Source of the DNA: Gemmatimonadota bacterium
Lineage (GTDB): Bacteria > Latescibacterota > UBA2968 > UBA8231
Direction: 5' to 3'
Assembly (NCBI GenBank): GCA_028875335.1
Contig: JAPPEF010000381.1
Coordinates: 1 to 5,905 of the forward strand
DNA: 5,905 nt
Below, piece by piece: positions 1-5,905 of this stretch. Under the pieces are notes generated by a model that was not told where the DNA came from, ran no database searches, and was given only the letters and a program-made list of their open reading frames with translations. Position 1 is the stretch's first letter, and every line of letters starts with the position of its first letter. Position numbers and translations under genes: made by a program.

Positions 1-2905
1 TGAGGATGCCGTAGTTGAGCGGCGATGCCTTGAGGGCAGTGACCCGGCTATTGGGGTCGTTGATGTCGCCGAAGACGATGGCTTCGGTGGGACAGGCTTG
101 CTCGCAGGCGGTGACGATTTCACCATCGCCTATGGTGCGATTGGCCTTTTTGGCCTCAATCCGCGCTTGATTGATGCGCTGGACGCAGTACGTGCATTTT
201 TCCATTACACCGCGGGAGCGCGTGGTGACATCTGGGTTGCGCTGTAGTTTTAAGCTCTCGGTATCGCGGTCGGCGTATTGGAGGAAGTTGAAGCGCCGGA
301 CCTTGTAGGGGCAGTTGTTGGCGCAGTAGCGGGTGCCGACGCAGCGATTATAGGTCATGTCGTTGAGACCTTCGTCGCTGTGCGTCGTCGCTGCGACTGG
401 ACAGACCAACTCGCAAGGAGCGTTTTCGCACTGCATGCAGGGCACGGGCTGATGCACGATCTGGGGGTTGTCGGGCGAGCCTTGGTAGTAGCGATCGACG
501 CGAATCCAAGGCATTTCGCGGCCGTTGAGGACTTCGTCTTTGCCGACGATGGGGATGTTATTTTCGGCTTGGCAGGCCGTTGCACAAGCATTGCAGCCGA
601 TGCAGGCCCCTAGATCGATGACCATGCCCCAGGCGTAGCCTGTGTACTGGTGATCCGTGCGGTTGTGCAGCGTCAAGTCATCGGGTGGATCGTGGGCTCC
701 CTCGTGGGCAAAGTGCGGATGCGCTTGGTAGTAGTCTAGGGAGGCTTGGCGCAAGAGGTTGCGGCCTTCCATGCTGTGGTGATCTTGGGTGCAGGCGAGG
801 CGATAGTTGTCGTAGGAGCCGCTGACCTGTAGGCCGATGCCGCTCCACAAGGCCGCCGTTGACCGCAGGGCATAGGCATTGAAGCCCGTGTCGCGCCCGA
901 CGCGGCCACTGCGCTGTTGGCCGTAGCCCAAGTGCAGGGTGACGACGCCGTCGGCTTGGCCGGGTACGATCCAAACTGCGGCATTGATCGCGCGCCCGTC
1001 AAAGCGCAACTCGGCAAGGAATTCGCTATCGAGTCGCAAGCGTTCGGCTGTGGCTGGGCTGACGAGGGCGGCGTTGTCCCAAGTAAGCTTCGTGATGGGC
1101 TTCGGAGTTTCCTGTAGCCAAGCGTTGTTGGTAAAGCGACCGTCCCACACCATGGGATCGGGCCGAAAGTGGATTTCGAGATCTTCTTCCTCGGGAAGGC
1201 TCCCAGTCGTTGCCGGTAACTGCAAAGTGCCTAGCTCCAAGAATTGGACTTCGGGGCGTGCGCCCTCGACGAAGCCATCGTGCAGTGCACGGCGCCAAGC
1301 AATCGCATCTAGCCCTTGGCCCTCCCAGTACTGGCGCACGATGTCGAGATCGGGGACTCCGGGCTGGCCGGTAAGCACCGCCAAGAGATCGTGGGCTGAT
1401 TTGCTCTTGTAGAGCGGGCGAATCAGCGGCTGGACGATCGTGGCGAGGCCATCGTGGGCGCGGGTGTCGCTCCACGCTTCGAGAAAGTGAGATTCCGGGA
1501 TGTGCCAGTGGCAGAGTTCCGACGTTTCATTGTTGTACAGGCCGAGGTGGACGCGGTAGCCAACTTTGCCGAGTGCTGAAGCAAAGTCGAGATCCGCAGG
1601 CGCGTCGTACACCGGGTTGCCGCCGAGAATGAACAGAGACTCGACTCGACCGGCGTTCATGTCGGCTACTAACGCGGATAGTGATTCGTGTTGATCAACC
1701 GACTCGACTTCGAGAGGTTCGGTGTAGTGTACGGTTGCGCCCGCATTGCCTAGGGCGTGGTTGATGGCATGGGCCAAAGCGTGTACGGCTGGGGCTTGCT
1801 GGTCTCCAGCGAGCACGAGACTTTGGCCGCGATGGGCCTGTAGGTCGTCAACCAGGGCCGCAATCCAGGCGTCGTGGACGGAAAAATCGGCGGGAACGCT
1901 TGGCCCCTCCCAGTCGATGCCAAGTCCTTGGGCTACCTTTAGGGCTAAGGCTTCGATATGCGCCGTGCCCAGTGCCAAGCGGTGATCGGCTATGCTGCCG
2001 GTGGCCGTTGGGCTGCTTTCGACTGCATAGAGCCGATTGCTTGCCTTGGAGCCATTGCGGACCCTGCGACCGGCCGCAAAATCCCGAGCGTGGCGAACAT
2101 TACCAGCACCGCTGTAAGTAAAGTCCGCGTCCAGCGATAGAATGACCTTGGCTTTGGCGACGTCGTAAAACGCATGGACCGGCTCGCCAAACGCCATTTG
2201 AGCTCCAGCACGGGCGTTGTCGCGATTAACGGGTTCGTACTGATGCCACTGGGCTTGGGGGAATTTATCTCGCAGGGCCTGCAGCTGGTGCCCGAGGGTC
2301 GGGGAAGTCACCGTCTGAGTCAGGATGCGCAGGCCAGCTCCGCCGTTGGCCTCGTGTGAGCTCAGCCGCTGCGTCATATCGGCTAGGAAGATGCTCCAAG
2401 CGCTGATGCGACCGGCGTTTTTGACCGTTTGTGACCGGTCGGGATCGTAGAGGTCGAGAATCGAAGCCTGTACGAGCGCATTGGAGCCTCTGCTGCCGGA
2501 GGGATGCTCGGGATTGCCCTCGATTTTGGTTGGTCGCCCCATGTGGCTTTCGACTAGGATGCCCATGCCAATACCTCCGAGCGAGGCGGCGGAGGCAAAG
2601 TACTGAGGCTTACCGGGGATAACGTTTTCGGGTGCTCGGACTTGGGGAACTATTTTTTCGCTGGGCTGAATCGTGCAGCTTGAAAGCCCGCCTAGTGCCA
2701 GCGATGCACTCATGAGCTTGAGAAAATTCCGCCGACTTACCGGATCCTTCAACTCAGCAGCTTGCTCGGGAAACTCGCGCTGGACCATGGCGGCGAATTC
2801 TTCGGTCTGAGCCAATTGGTCCAAGCTGCGCCAGTACTCTTGGCCCTGAGCTGCTTCAAGGCGGGCGCGGATGGCCGAGAGATCGATGTTCTTTCTATTT
2901 TCCAT
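1..2905 (-). CDS. actB: ActB, iron-sulfur subunit of alternative complex III (partial, C-terminus off the window)
   Basis: My reading of the minus strand from an ATG at 2905 gives 968 uninterrupted codons to the left edge. Residues 1-55 resemble the usual ActB N-terminus (EYWRSL, REFPE). A twin-arginine motif follows (SRRNFLKLM, Arg58-Arg59), then a hydrophobic stretch ending in a lipobox-like LSSC (Cys77), suggesting Tat export and possibly lipidation. Residues ~90-740 form the molybdopterin-oxidoreductase-like half (ActB1), which in this family carries no Mo cofactor. Residues ~755-968 are the ferredoxin-like half (ActB2), with cysteines C768/C771/C774/C778, C823/C826/C831/C835, C855/C861/C865 and C904/C907/C934/C938. 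Thr858 replaces one cysteine of the third set, which fits the three [4Fe-4S] plus one [3Fe-4S] known for ACIII. The protein relays electrons from quinol oxidation. From the usual size (~1000 aa) I infer that some tens of residues are missing. The start lies one base after the actA stop with no clear Shine-Dalgarno, so translation is probably coupled. The family call is very secure. Confidence 0.95.
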   Translation of the reverse strand, partial: MENRKNIDLSAIRARLEAAQGQEYWRSLDQLAQTEEFAAMVQREFPEQAAELKDPVSRRNFLKLMSASLALGGLSSCTIQPSEKIVPQVRAPENVIPGKPQYFASAASLGGIGMGILVESHMGRPTKIEGNPEHPSGSRGSNALVQASILDLYDPDRSQTVKNAGRISAWSIFLADMTQRLSSHEANGGAGLRILTQTVTSPTLGHQLQALRDKFPQAQWHQYEPVNRDNARAGAQMAFGEPVHAFYDVAKAKVILSLDADFTYSGAGNVRHARDFAAGRRVRNGSKASNRLYAVESSPTATGSIADHRLALGTAHIEALALKVAQGLGIDWEGPSVPADFSVHDAWIAALVDDLQAHRGQSLVLAGDQQAPAVHALAHAINHALGNAGATVHYTEPLEVESVDQHESLSALVADMNAGRVESLFILGGNPVYDAPADLDFASALGKVGYRVHLGLYNNETSELCHWHIPESHFLEAWSDTRAHDGLATIVQPLIRPLYKSKSAHDLLAVLTGQPGVPDLDIVRQYWEGQGLDAIAWRRALHDGFVEGARPEVQFLELGTLQLPATTGSLPEEEDLEIHFRPDPMVWDGRFTNNAWLQETPKPITKLTWDNAALVSPATAERLRLDSEFLAELRFDGRAINAAVWIVPGQADGVVTLHLGYGQQRSGRVGRDTGFNAYALRSTAALWSGIGLQVSGSYDNYRLACTQDHHSMEGRNLLRQASLDYYQAHPHFAHEGAHDPPDDLTLHNRTDHQYTGYAWGMVIDLGACIGCNACATACQAENNIPIVGKDEVLNGREMPWIRVDRYYQGSPDNPQIVHQPVPCMQCENAPCELVCPVAATTHSDEGLNDMTYNRCVGTRYCANNCPYKVRRFNFLQYADRDTESLKLQRNPDVTTRSRGVMEKCTYCVQRINQARIEAKKANRTIGDGEIVTACEQACPTEAIVFGDINDPNSRVTALKASPLNYGIL

Positions 2906-2906
2906 G

Positions 2907-3563
2907 TTAGCGGTGGCAGATAGAGCAGTTGGTGAGTTGGCTGGTCTGCACGCCGTATTCGGCGACGAGTTGCGCGCCCAAGCTTTCTTGGTCGGCTGGG
3001 TACTGGTAGTTCATATTAAAGACTTGGTCTCGCGGGCGGATGTACTGGGCGGGATCGCGATGGCAATCGAGGCACCACTCCATATTCAGCGATTCGGCTT
3101 TCCACATCAGGGGCATTTGATCTACTTGACCGTGGCACGACTGGCAGCCAATGCCTTGGTTGACGTGGATGCTGTGGTTGAAATAGGCGAAGTCGGGCAA
3201 GTCGTGGACGCGATTCCACTCGATGGGTACGTTGTCGCGGAAACTGGCGCGCACGGGTTCGAGGATGGGCGCTTCGGTCCAGATCTGCGAGTGGCAGGTC
3301 ATGCAGGTTTCGGTCGGGGGAATGCCGGCAAAAGCACTTTCCTCGACGGTGGTATGGCAATAGCGGCAGTCGATGCCCATGCCGGTGACGTGGTGTTTGT
3401 GGCTGAAGGGAACGGGCTGATCGATGGGCACATTGACTTGATTGACGAAGTAAATGCGATTGATGTTGAGTACGATACCGAGGATACTGCCGACTAGGAC
3501 GAGGCCAACGAGGATGCTGGCTTTGGAAGCCCAGTTAGCGCTGCGCGGAAATACTTGAGCCAT
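2907..3563 (-). CDS. actA: ActA, pentahaem cytochrome c subunit of alternative complex III
   Basis: The 218-residue protein has one hydrophobic segment near its N-terminus (about residues 17-34), acting as a signal anchor that places the rest in the periplasm. Five CXXCH haem c sites follow: CRYCH (66-70), CMTCH (87-91), CQSCH (140-144), CLDCH (164-168) and CSICH (213-217). Additional histidines (H54, H57, H58, H130, H133) are candidate distal ligands. Five haems, this length, the N-terminal MAQVFPRSAN and the position directly before actB are the standard picture of ActA. In ACIII this subunit passes electrons from the ActB clusters towards cytochrome c or an oxidase. The ATG at 3563 is chosen because the conserved N-terminus begins there; the preceding leader is A-rich (CATATAAAAC) with no Shine-Dalgarno match. 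It is the first gene of the operon. A 208-codon open frame on the opposite strand is a shadow of this gene. Confidence 0.96.
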   Translation of the reverse strand: MAQVFPRSANWASKASILVGLVLVGSILGIVLNINRIYFVNQVNVPIDQPVPFSHKHHVTGMGIDCRYCHTTVEESAFAGIPPTETCMTCHSQIWTEAPILEPVRASFRDNVPIEWNRVHDLPDFAYFNHSIHVNQGIGCQSCHGQVDQMPLMWKAESLNMEWCLDCHRDPAQYIRPRDQVFNMNYQYPADQESLGAQLVAEYGVQTSQLTNCSICHR

Positions 3564-3594
3564 GTTTTATATGTTTAGCTGAGGTTGTAGAAAG

Positions 3595-3640
3595 CTGGCC
3601 TTACCTCTTCAGGCCAAAACAGTCTTGTAAATTAGGCCAG
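3595..3640. repeat. Triple GGCC-centred inverted repeat around the actA transcription start
   Basis: On the plus strand CTGGCCT (3595-3601) is the exact reverse complement of AGGCCAG (3634-3640), and a further AGGCCA (3611-3616) sits between them. TGGCCT (3596-3601) and AGGCCA (3611-3616) could form a 6-bp hairpin with a 9-nt loop in the actA leader RNA. The outer copy overlaps the first base of the proposed -10 box and the spacer just upstream of it. The arrangement suits either a dimeric regulator operator or a leader hairpin. The function is unknown; only the repeats themselves are seen. Confidence 0.45.
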
Positions 3641-3656
3641 TTTAATTTGGTGTCAA
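3629..3656 (-). promoter_or_regulatory. Probable sigma-70-type promoter of the actAB operon
   Basis: Read on the minus strand, a perfect -35 box TTGACA (3656-3651) is followed after 16 bp by TAATTT (3634-3629), which keeps the important first, second and last bases of the -10 consensus. Transcription would start near 3622 and leave a leader of about 60 bases before the actA ATG. It is the best promoter match in the intergenic region for this strand. The -10 is the weaker half, and no transcript data support it here. Confidence 0.6.
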
Positions 3657-3680
3657 TACATGCGATAAAAAACATAGATA

Positions 3681-3708
3681 TTTGACTTTGAGTCTCTCGC
3701 GGTATAAT
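3681..3708 (+). promoter_or_regulatory. Promoter of the tRNA-Arg gene
   Basis: The -10 box is a perfect TATAAT (3703-3708). The -35 element reads TTGACT at 3682-3687 with a 15-bp spacer, or TTTGAC at 3681-3686 with 16 bp. A GC-rich tract (GCGCCCC, 3716-3722) lies near the predicted start, as is common in stable-RNA promoters under stringent control. The tRNA 5' end is about 22 bases past the -10. Its -35 is 25 bp from that of the divergent actA promoter, so the two lie back to back. Confidence 0.7.
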
Positions 3709-3729
3709 ATGAATAGCGCCCCTCCTATA

Positions 3730-3803
3730 GCCCCCGTAGCTCAGCAGGATAGAGCAACAGATTCCTAATCTGTGGGTCGGCGGTTCGAATCCGCCCGGGG
3801 GTA
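3730..3803 (+). tRNA. tRNA-Arg (anticodon CCT)
   Basis: A full cloverleaf of 74 nt folds. The acceptor arm GCCCCCG (3730-3736) pairs with CGGGGGT (3796-3802), with a G-U at the first pair, and the discriminator is A (3803). The D-arm is GCTC/GAGC (3739-3742, 3752-3755). The anticodon stem is ACAGA/TCTGT with loop TTCCTAA, giving anticodon CCT (3764-3766), which reads AGG. The variable loop has five bases, and the T-arm is GGCGG-TTCGAAT-CCGCC. CCA is not encoded and must be added after transcription, unlike in the tRNA-Leu at the right edge. Confidence 0.96.
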
Positions 3804-3908
3804 GTTTATTTCTTTGCTAACGACTGCCCCCCAAGCAGTTACGGTCGTACGACACGTCTCTATATAGCAGTGAATTGTATAACTCAGGTCAATAGGTTGC
3901 GCATTGAG

Positions 3909-5381
3909 ATGACAAGGAGTGAAGAGACGCTACAAATAGCCAGCCAAGTCGAAGCCATGCTGACTGCTTTGGACCGGTTCTCCTCCTTCAGTCGGCTGCT
4001 CGAGCCCGACGAGATCGAGCAACTGCGCTCCTTGCTGCGCTGTGCACAGGCGTGTGCCGACAGGCTGGCTGCCGGTAAAGAAGCCCAGCGCACTGCGGAC
4101 GAACTGGCCGTGCAACATCAGCGTTGCTCAGAGGCGCTTCTCGCGGCGGCACTCAACGGCGATTGGGGTGGTGGCGCGCCGGATTTACAAGGGCTGTTGC
4201 TCAACCGGCTCTTCAATGGCCGACACTCGTTTTTGCGCGCTTGCGAAGAGCAGGCTCCAGCAGATGTTCCCGCTGCACTGCGTCAGGTTGCGTGCCGCGA
4301 CTTGCAAAGTGCCTCGGTCTTGGCCCGTCCCTCTTGGGGGATATGGCTACGGCTGATTGGCCGCGACGCGGAACCTTTGACCTTCATGCCCGGGGATGGG
4401 GTGGAACCCGAAGCCGTTGGTCAACTGAAAGAGCGTTTTGCCCGCAGCGAGGATTGGGCTGAGTTGGCTGGGGCACTCGGATGCTTGATTCACGAGTATG
4501 GGCGGGGTGCGCTGCGTCGCCTCCCGGCTTTTCGCTTAGTCGATAGGGGGGCCAAACCCAGCTTGGAGCCCATCCGCCACTTTGCGGAATTTCCTCTCGG
4601 CTGGCTGGAGGGCAACGAAGCGAGAATCCAAGTTCTTGAGGAAAATACGCGCTATTTTCTCACAGGTTATCCGGCGCATAACGCGCTGATTTGGGGCCCC
4701 CGAGGCGGCGGCAAGTCGACGCTGATACGAGCTTTGGTGGGAAAGTTCTTTGATCGCGGCCTGCGCGCCATCGAAATCTCCCCGTCTTGCTATCATCTGT
4801 TGCCAGATCTTTTTACCCTCGTCCGAGGGCGTCGCCAGCGCTTTGTCGGCGTGCTCGACAATGTGTCCTTGGGGCGAGGTGACGACAGTCTGCACCTGCT
4901 CTCGCGGACGCTCGATGGAGGACTCGAGGCGTGCCCGGACAACCTGATTTTCTATGCGACCTCCAACTATAAGGATTTAGTTGATCGGGAGGGTGAGCGT
5001 CCGCAAGGGCTCGGCCAGATGCAACTAGACGACGAGCGTCCCAACCGAGTTAACCAAGGCATTCAGGCCGAATTCTACGACCCCCAACAACTGCAACGCC
5101 TTGATCAGGAGCGGGCGCTAGACGACCGTTTTGCCCTCAAAGTTTTCCTCGGCCTGCCTAGCAGGCAGCAATATCGCGCCATAGTCCTGTCCTATGCGCG
5201 TCGGGCGGAGATCGACCTGCCGGAAGAGGACTTATTGGCTGCTTTCGAGGTTTGGCGGATGCGGCACAATCACGATTTAGTGGGTGGCCGGACGGCGCGG
5301 GACTTCATCGACGCCTACTTGCCGCAGTACTTGCGCGACAAGGGCGAGTCCAATCAATCTTCGAGTAACTCGATCTCGTAA
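3909..5381 (+). CDS. DUF815-family AAA+-like ATPase with N-terminal extension, function unknown
   Basis: Numbering is from the ATG at 3909 (490 aa). Residues 1-225 are a mostly helical domain I do not recognise. About residue 227 onward matches DUF815: a conserved lead-in with NTRYFLTG, Walker A GPRGGGKST (263-271, Lys269), a Walker B-like VLDN (Asp317-Asn318), DDSLHLLSRTLDGGLE (325-340), sensor-1-like ATSN (350-353), DDRFAL (405-410) and a C-terminal GGRTARDF (459-466) with candidate sensor-2 arginines. DUF815 proteins are predicted P-loop ATPases of unsettled role; I assign none. Known relatives usually have DD in Walker B, so Asn318 is unusual. A charged Gln/Asp/Arg-rich insert (~359-398) and a Ser/Asn tail (485-490) look disordered. 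A GTG at 3870 would add 13 residues (MNCITQVNRLRIE). Neither start has a good Shine-Dalgarno, and the ATG is preferred. The 66-bp gap after tRNA-Arg shows no strong promoter. The 3' end overlaps the convergent VOC gene. Confidence 0.85.
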   Translation: MTRSEETLQIASQVEAMLTALDRFSSFSRLLEPDEIEQLRSLLRCAQACADRLAAGKEAQRTADELAVQHQRCSEALLAAALNGDWGGGAPDLQGLLLNRLFNGRHSFLRACEEQAPADVPAALRQVACRDLQSASVLARPSWGIWLRLIGRDAEPLTFMPGDGVEPEAVGQLKERFARSEDWAELAGALGCLIHEYGRGALRRLPAFRLVDRGAKPSLEPIRHFAEFPLGWLEGNEARIQVLEENTRYFLTGYPAHNALIWGPRGGGKSTLIRALVGKFFDRGLRAIEISPSCYHLLPDLFTLVRGRRQRFVGVLDNVSLGRGDDSLHLLSRTLDGGLEACPDNLIFYATSNYKDLVDREGERPQGLGQMQLDDERPNRVNQGIQAEFYDPQQLQRLDQERALDDRFALKVFLGLPSRQQYRAIVLSYARRAEIDLPEEDLLAAFEVWRMRHNHDLVGGRTARDFIDAYLPQYLRDKGESNQSSSNSIS

Positions 5382-5731
5382 CCGTCGGGATCGTCGATAA
5401 AGGCCATCTTGCGGCCGGTGGGGAAGGTCGTGCGCCAATCGCCAGGCCATATTTCAATCCCATTGTTTTCCAACGTGTCGCAAAAGCCGATCAAGTCGGG
5501 AACCGAGATTGCAAGGTGCATGAGATCTTCGGGAACGGCGAGTTGGTAATCGGCGGAATAGGTCAGCTCTAGAGTGTGTTCATTACCGGGCAGCTCGAGG
5601 TGGACAATTTGGTTGCCGGCCGGTGATTTATCGGAGCGGCTCCGGACTTCAAAGCCAAGGTTGATGCAATACCACTCAATAGAGCGGTCGAGATCGCTGA
5701 CGCGGATGCGGGTGTGCAGGAAGCGGGCCAT
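5354..5731 (-). CDS. VOC-family protein, glyoxalase I-like (lactoylglutathione lyase-like)
   Basis: This 125-residue cytosolic protein has the two beta-alpha-beta-beta-beta repeats of the vicinal oxygen chelate fold. It aligns well by eye with short, Ni-type glyoxalase I: FLHTRIRV at the N-terminus, LELTY in the middle, LMHLAISV opening the second repeat and DDPDGYEIELLE near the end. The four metal ligands of E. coli GloA (H5, E56, H74, E122) correspond to His6, Glu55, His72 and Glu121. The glutathione-contacting Asn that follows LTY in GloA is Ser59 here, so the substrate may not be the glutathione-methylglyoxal adduct; I therefore withhold the symbol gloA. The ATG at 5731 is chosen because an AAAGGA Shine-Dalgarno lies 7 nt upstream and homology starts there. 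The frame stays open to 5896, but that extension runs into the tRNA-Leu. The gene lies 119 bp downstream of the tRNA, possibly on the same transcript; I see no strong promoter between them. Confidence 0.88.
   Translation of the reverse strand: MARFLHTRIRVSDLDRSIEWYCINLGFEVRSRSDKSPAGNQIVHLELPGNEHTLELTYSADYQLAVPEDLMHLAISVPDLIGFCDTLENNGIEIWPGDWRTTFPTGRKMAFIDDPDGYEIELLED
5361..5373. repeat. 13-bp perfect odd palindrome inside the convergent gene overlap
   Basis: TCGAGTAACTCGA can fold as TCGAG/CTCGA with a TAA loop, in both transcripts. It sits within the 28-bp tail-to-tail overlap (5354-5381) of the DUF815 and VOC genes. No T-tract follows on either strand, so it does not meet the criteria for a rho-independent terminator. 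Coding constraint on both strands could also explain it. Confidence 0.3.
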
Positions 5732-5738
5732 AGGGATA

Positions 5739-5744
5739 TCCTTT
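5739..5744 (-). promoter_or_regulatory. Shine-Dalgarno site fixing the VOC gene start
   Basis: Read on the minus strand, AAAGGA lies 7 nt before the ATG at 5731. This settles the start at residue 56 of the longer open frame, giving a 125-aa protein rather than 180 aa. It is the only clear ribosome binding site in the window, because actA, actB and the DUF815 gene lack one. Confidence 0.75.
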
Positions 5745-5850
5745 CGCGAGTTGTATAATTTGGTAGGATCTGCTGCGTGTGCAGGCAGTCCCTTGCGCGG
5801 GTTAGAACGAGGCGTGTAGATTAAATCAGTCAGGGGATAGAAGCGAAAAG

Positions 5851-5905
5851 TGGTGCCGAAGAGAGGACTCGAACCTCCACGGGGTTGCCCCCACATGGTC
5901 CTGAA
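5851..5905 (-). tRNA. tRNA-Leu (anticodon CAG), 3' part only
   Basis: The 55 bases visible run from position 32 of the tRNA, at the window edge, to an encoded CCA (complement of 5851-5853). The loop begins TTCAGGA, giving anticodon CAG (5903-5901), which reads CUG. A long class II variable arm follows, TGGGG-GCAA-CCCCG, then the T-arm GGAGG-TTCGAGT-CCTCT, the acceptor 3' strand CTTCGGC and discriminator A. The matching 5' strand should be GCCGAAG, a usual start for bacterial tRNA-Leu, lying just outside the window. The long variable arm excludes most other tRNAs, and the anticodon settles leucine over serine or tyrosine. Confidence 0.93.

Noticed and set aside
939..1412. Several 60-160 codon frames on both strands within 1-2900
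   Set aside because: All lie inside the uninterrupted actB frame, which accounts for every conserved motif there. They have arginine- or serine-rich shadow composition and no binding sites.
2871..3497. A 208-codon open frame on the plus strand opposite actA
   Set aside because: It lies almost wholly antisense to actA, which has five haem motifs and a family-typical N-terminus. Its translation is low-complexity Val/Ala/Asp-rich, as expected from the complement of a real gene.
3730..3803. tRNA-Arg as an attachment site for an integrated element
   Set aside because: There is no integrase, no repeated copy of the tRNA 3' end in the window and no obvious composition break after it.
3820..3850. 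Possible hairpin ACTG/CAGT after tRNA-Arg as a terminator
   Set aside because: The stem is only 4-5 bp with a C-rich loop and no following T-tract, so it is not supportable as an intrinsic terminator.
5752..5759. TATAAT-like (plus) or TATACA (minus) -10 box upstream of the VOC gene
   Set aside because: No acceptable -35 element lies at the right distance on either strand, and the minus-strand version lacks the critical final T. On the plus strand it would only transcribe antisense to tRNA-Leu.
5732..5896. A 55-residue N-terminal extension of the VOC protein
   Set aside because: The extension runs into the tRNA-Leu gene and has no family similarity, and a good Shine-Dalgarno sits just before the internal ATG at 5731.
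1..5905. CRISPR array, insertion sequence, toxin-antitoxin or defence system
   Set aside because: No regularly spaced repeats, terminal inverted repeats, transposase frames or small paired genes are visible. The DUF815 ATPase is not by itself evidence of a defence function.

Overview
The window suggests a Gram-negative, respiring bacterium. It carries the first two genes of an alternative complex III (ACIII, Act) operon on the minus strand, a stable-RNA promoter and tRNA gene, an uncharacterised DUF815-type ATPase gene on the plus strand, and a small VOC/glyoxalase-like gene plus a cut-off tRNA gene on the minus strand. ACIII occurs in Bacteroidota, Verrucomicrobiota, Planctomycetota, Chloroflexota, Acidobacteriota and some Proteobacteria. 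From memory of related proteins, the DUF815 and VOC proteins look most like those of Verrucomicrobiota (Opitutia), but I could not check this and hold it weakly.

Layout. 1-2905 (minus): actB, a large iron-sulfur subunit whose C-terminus runs off the left edge. 2907-3563 (minus): actA, the pentahaem cytochrome c subunit. The actA stop and actB start are one base apart, so the genes form one operon; the other act genes should lie beyond position 1. 3564-3729: an AT-rich divergent promoter region. It drives actA to the left and a tRNA-Arg(CCT) to the right (3730-3803), and it holds three copies of a GGCC-centred motif around the actA start of transcription. 3909-5381 (plus): the DUF815 AAA+-like ATPase with a long N-terminal extension. 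Its 3' end overlaps by 28 bp the 3' end of a convergent VOC-family gene (5354-5731, minus). Upstream of that, 5851-5905 (minus) is the 3' part of a tRNA-Leu(CAG).

How the genes work together. ActA and ActB are partners in a membrane-bound quinol oxidase complex: electrons pass from quinol through the Fe-S clusters of ActB and the haems of ActA to a downstream cytochrome c or terminal oxidase. The DUF815 ATPase, VOC protein and tRNAs show no evident functional link to it or to one another. Coding density is high, with no gene-free stretch over 170 bp. I see no mobile element, CRISPR array or convincing rho-independent terminator. Nothing here can honestly be called a new system. The least understood parts are the N-terminal domain and altered Walker B motif of the ATPase, and the repeated motif in the actA leader.
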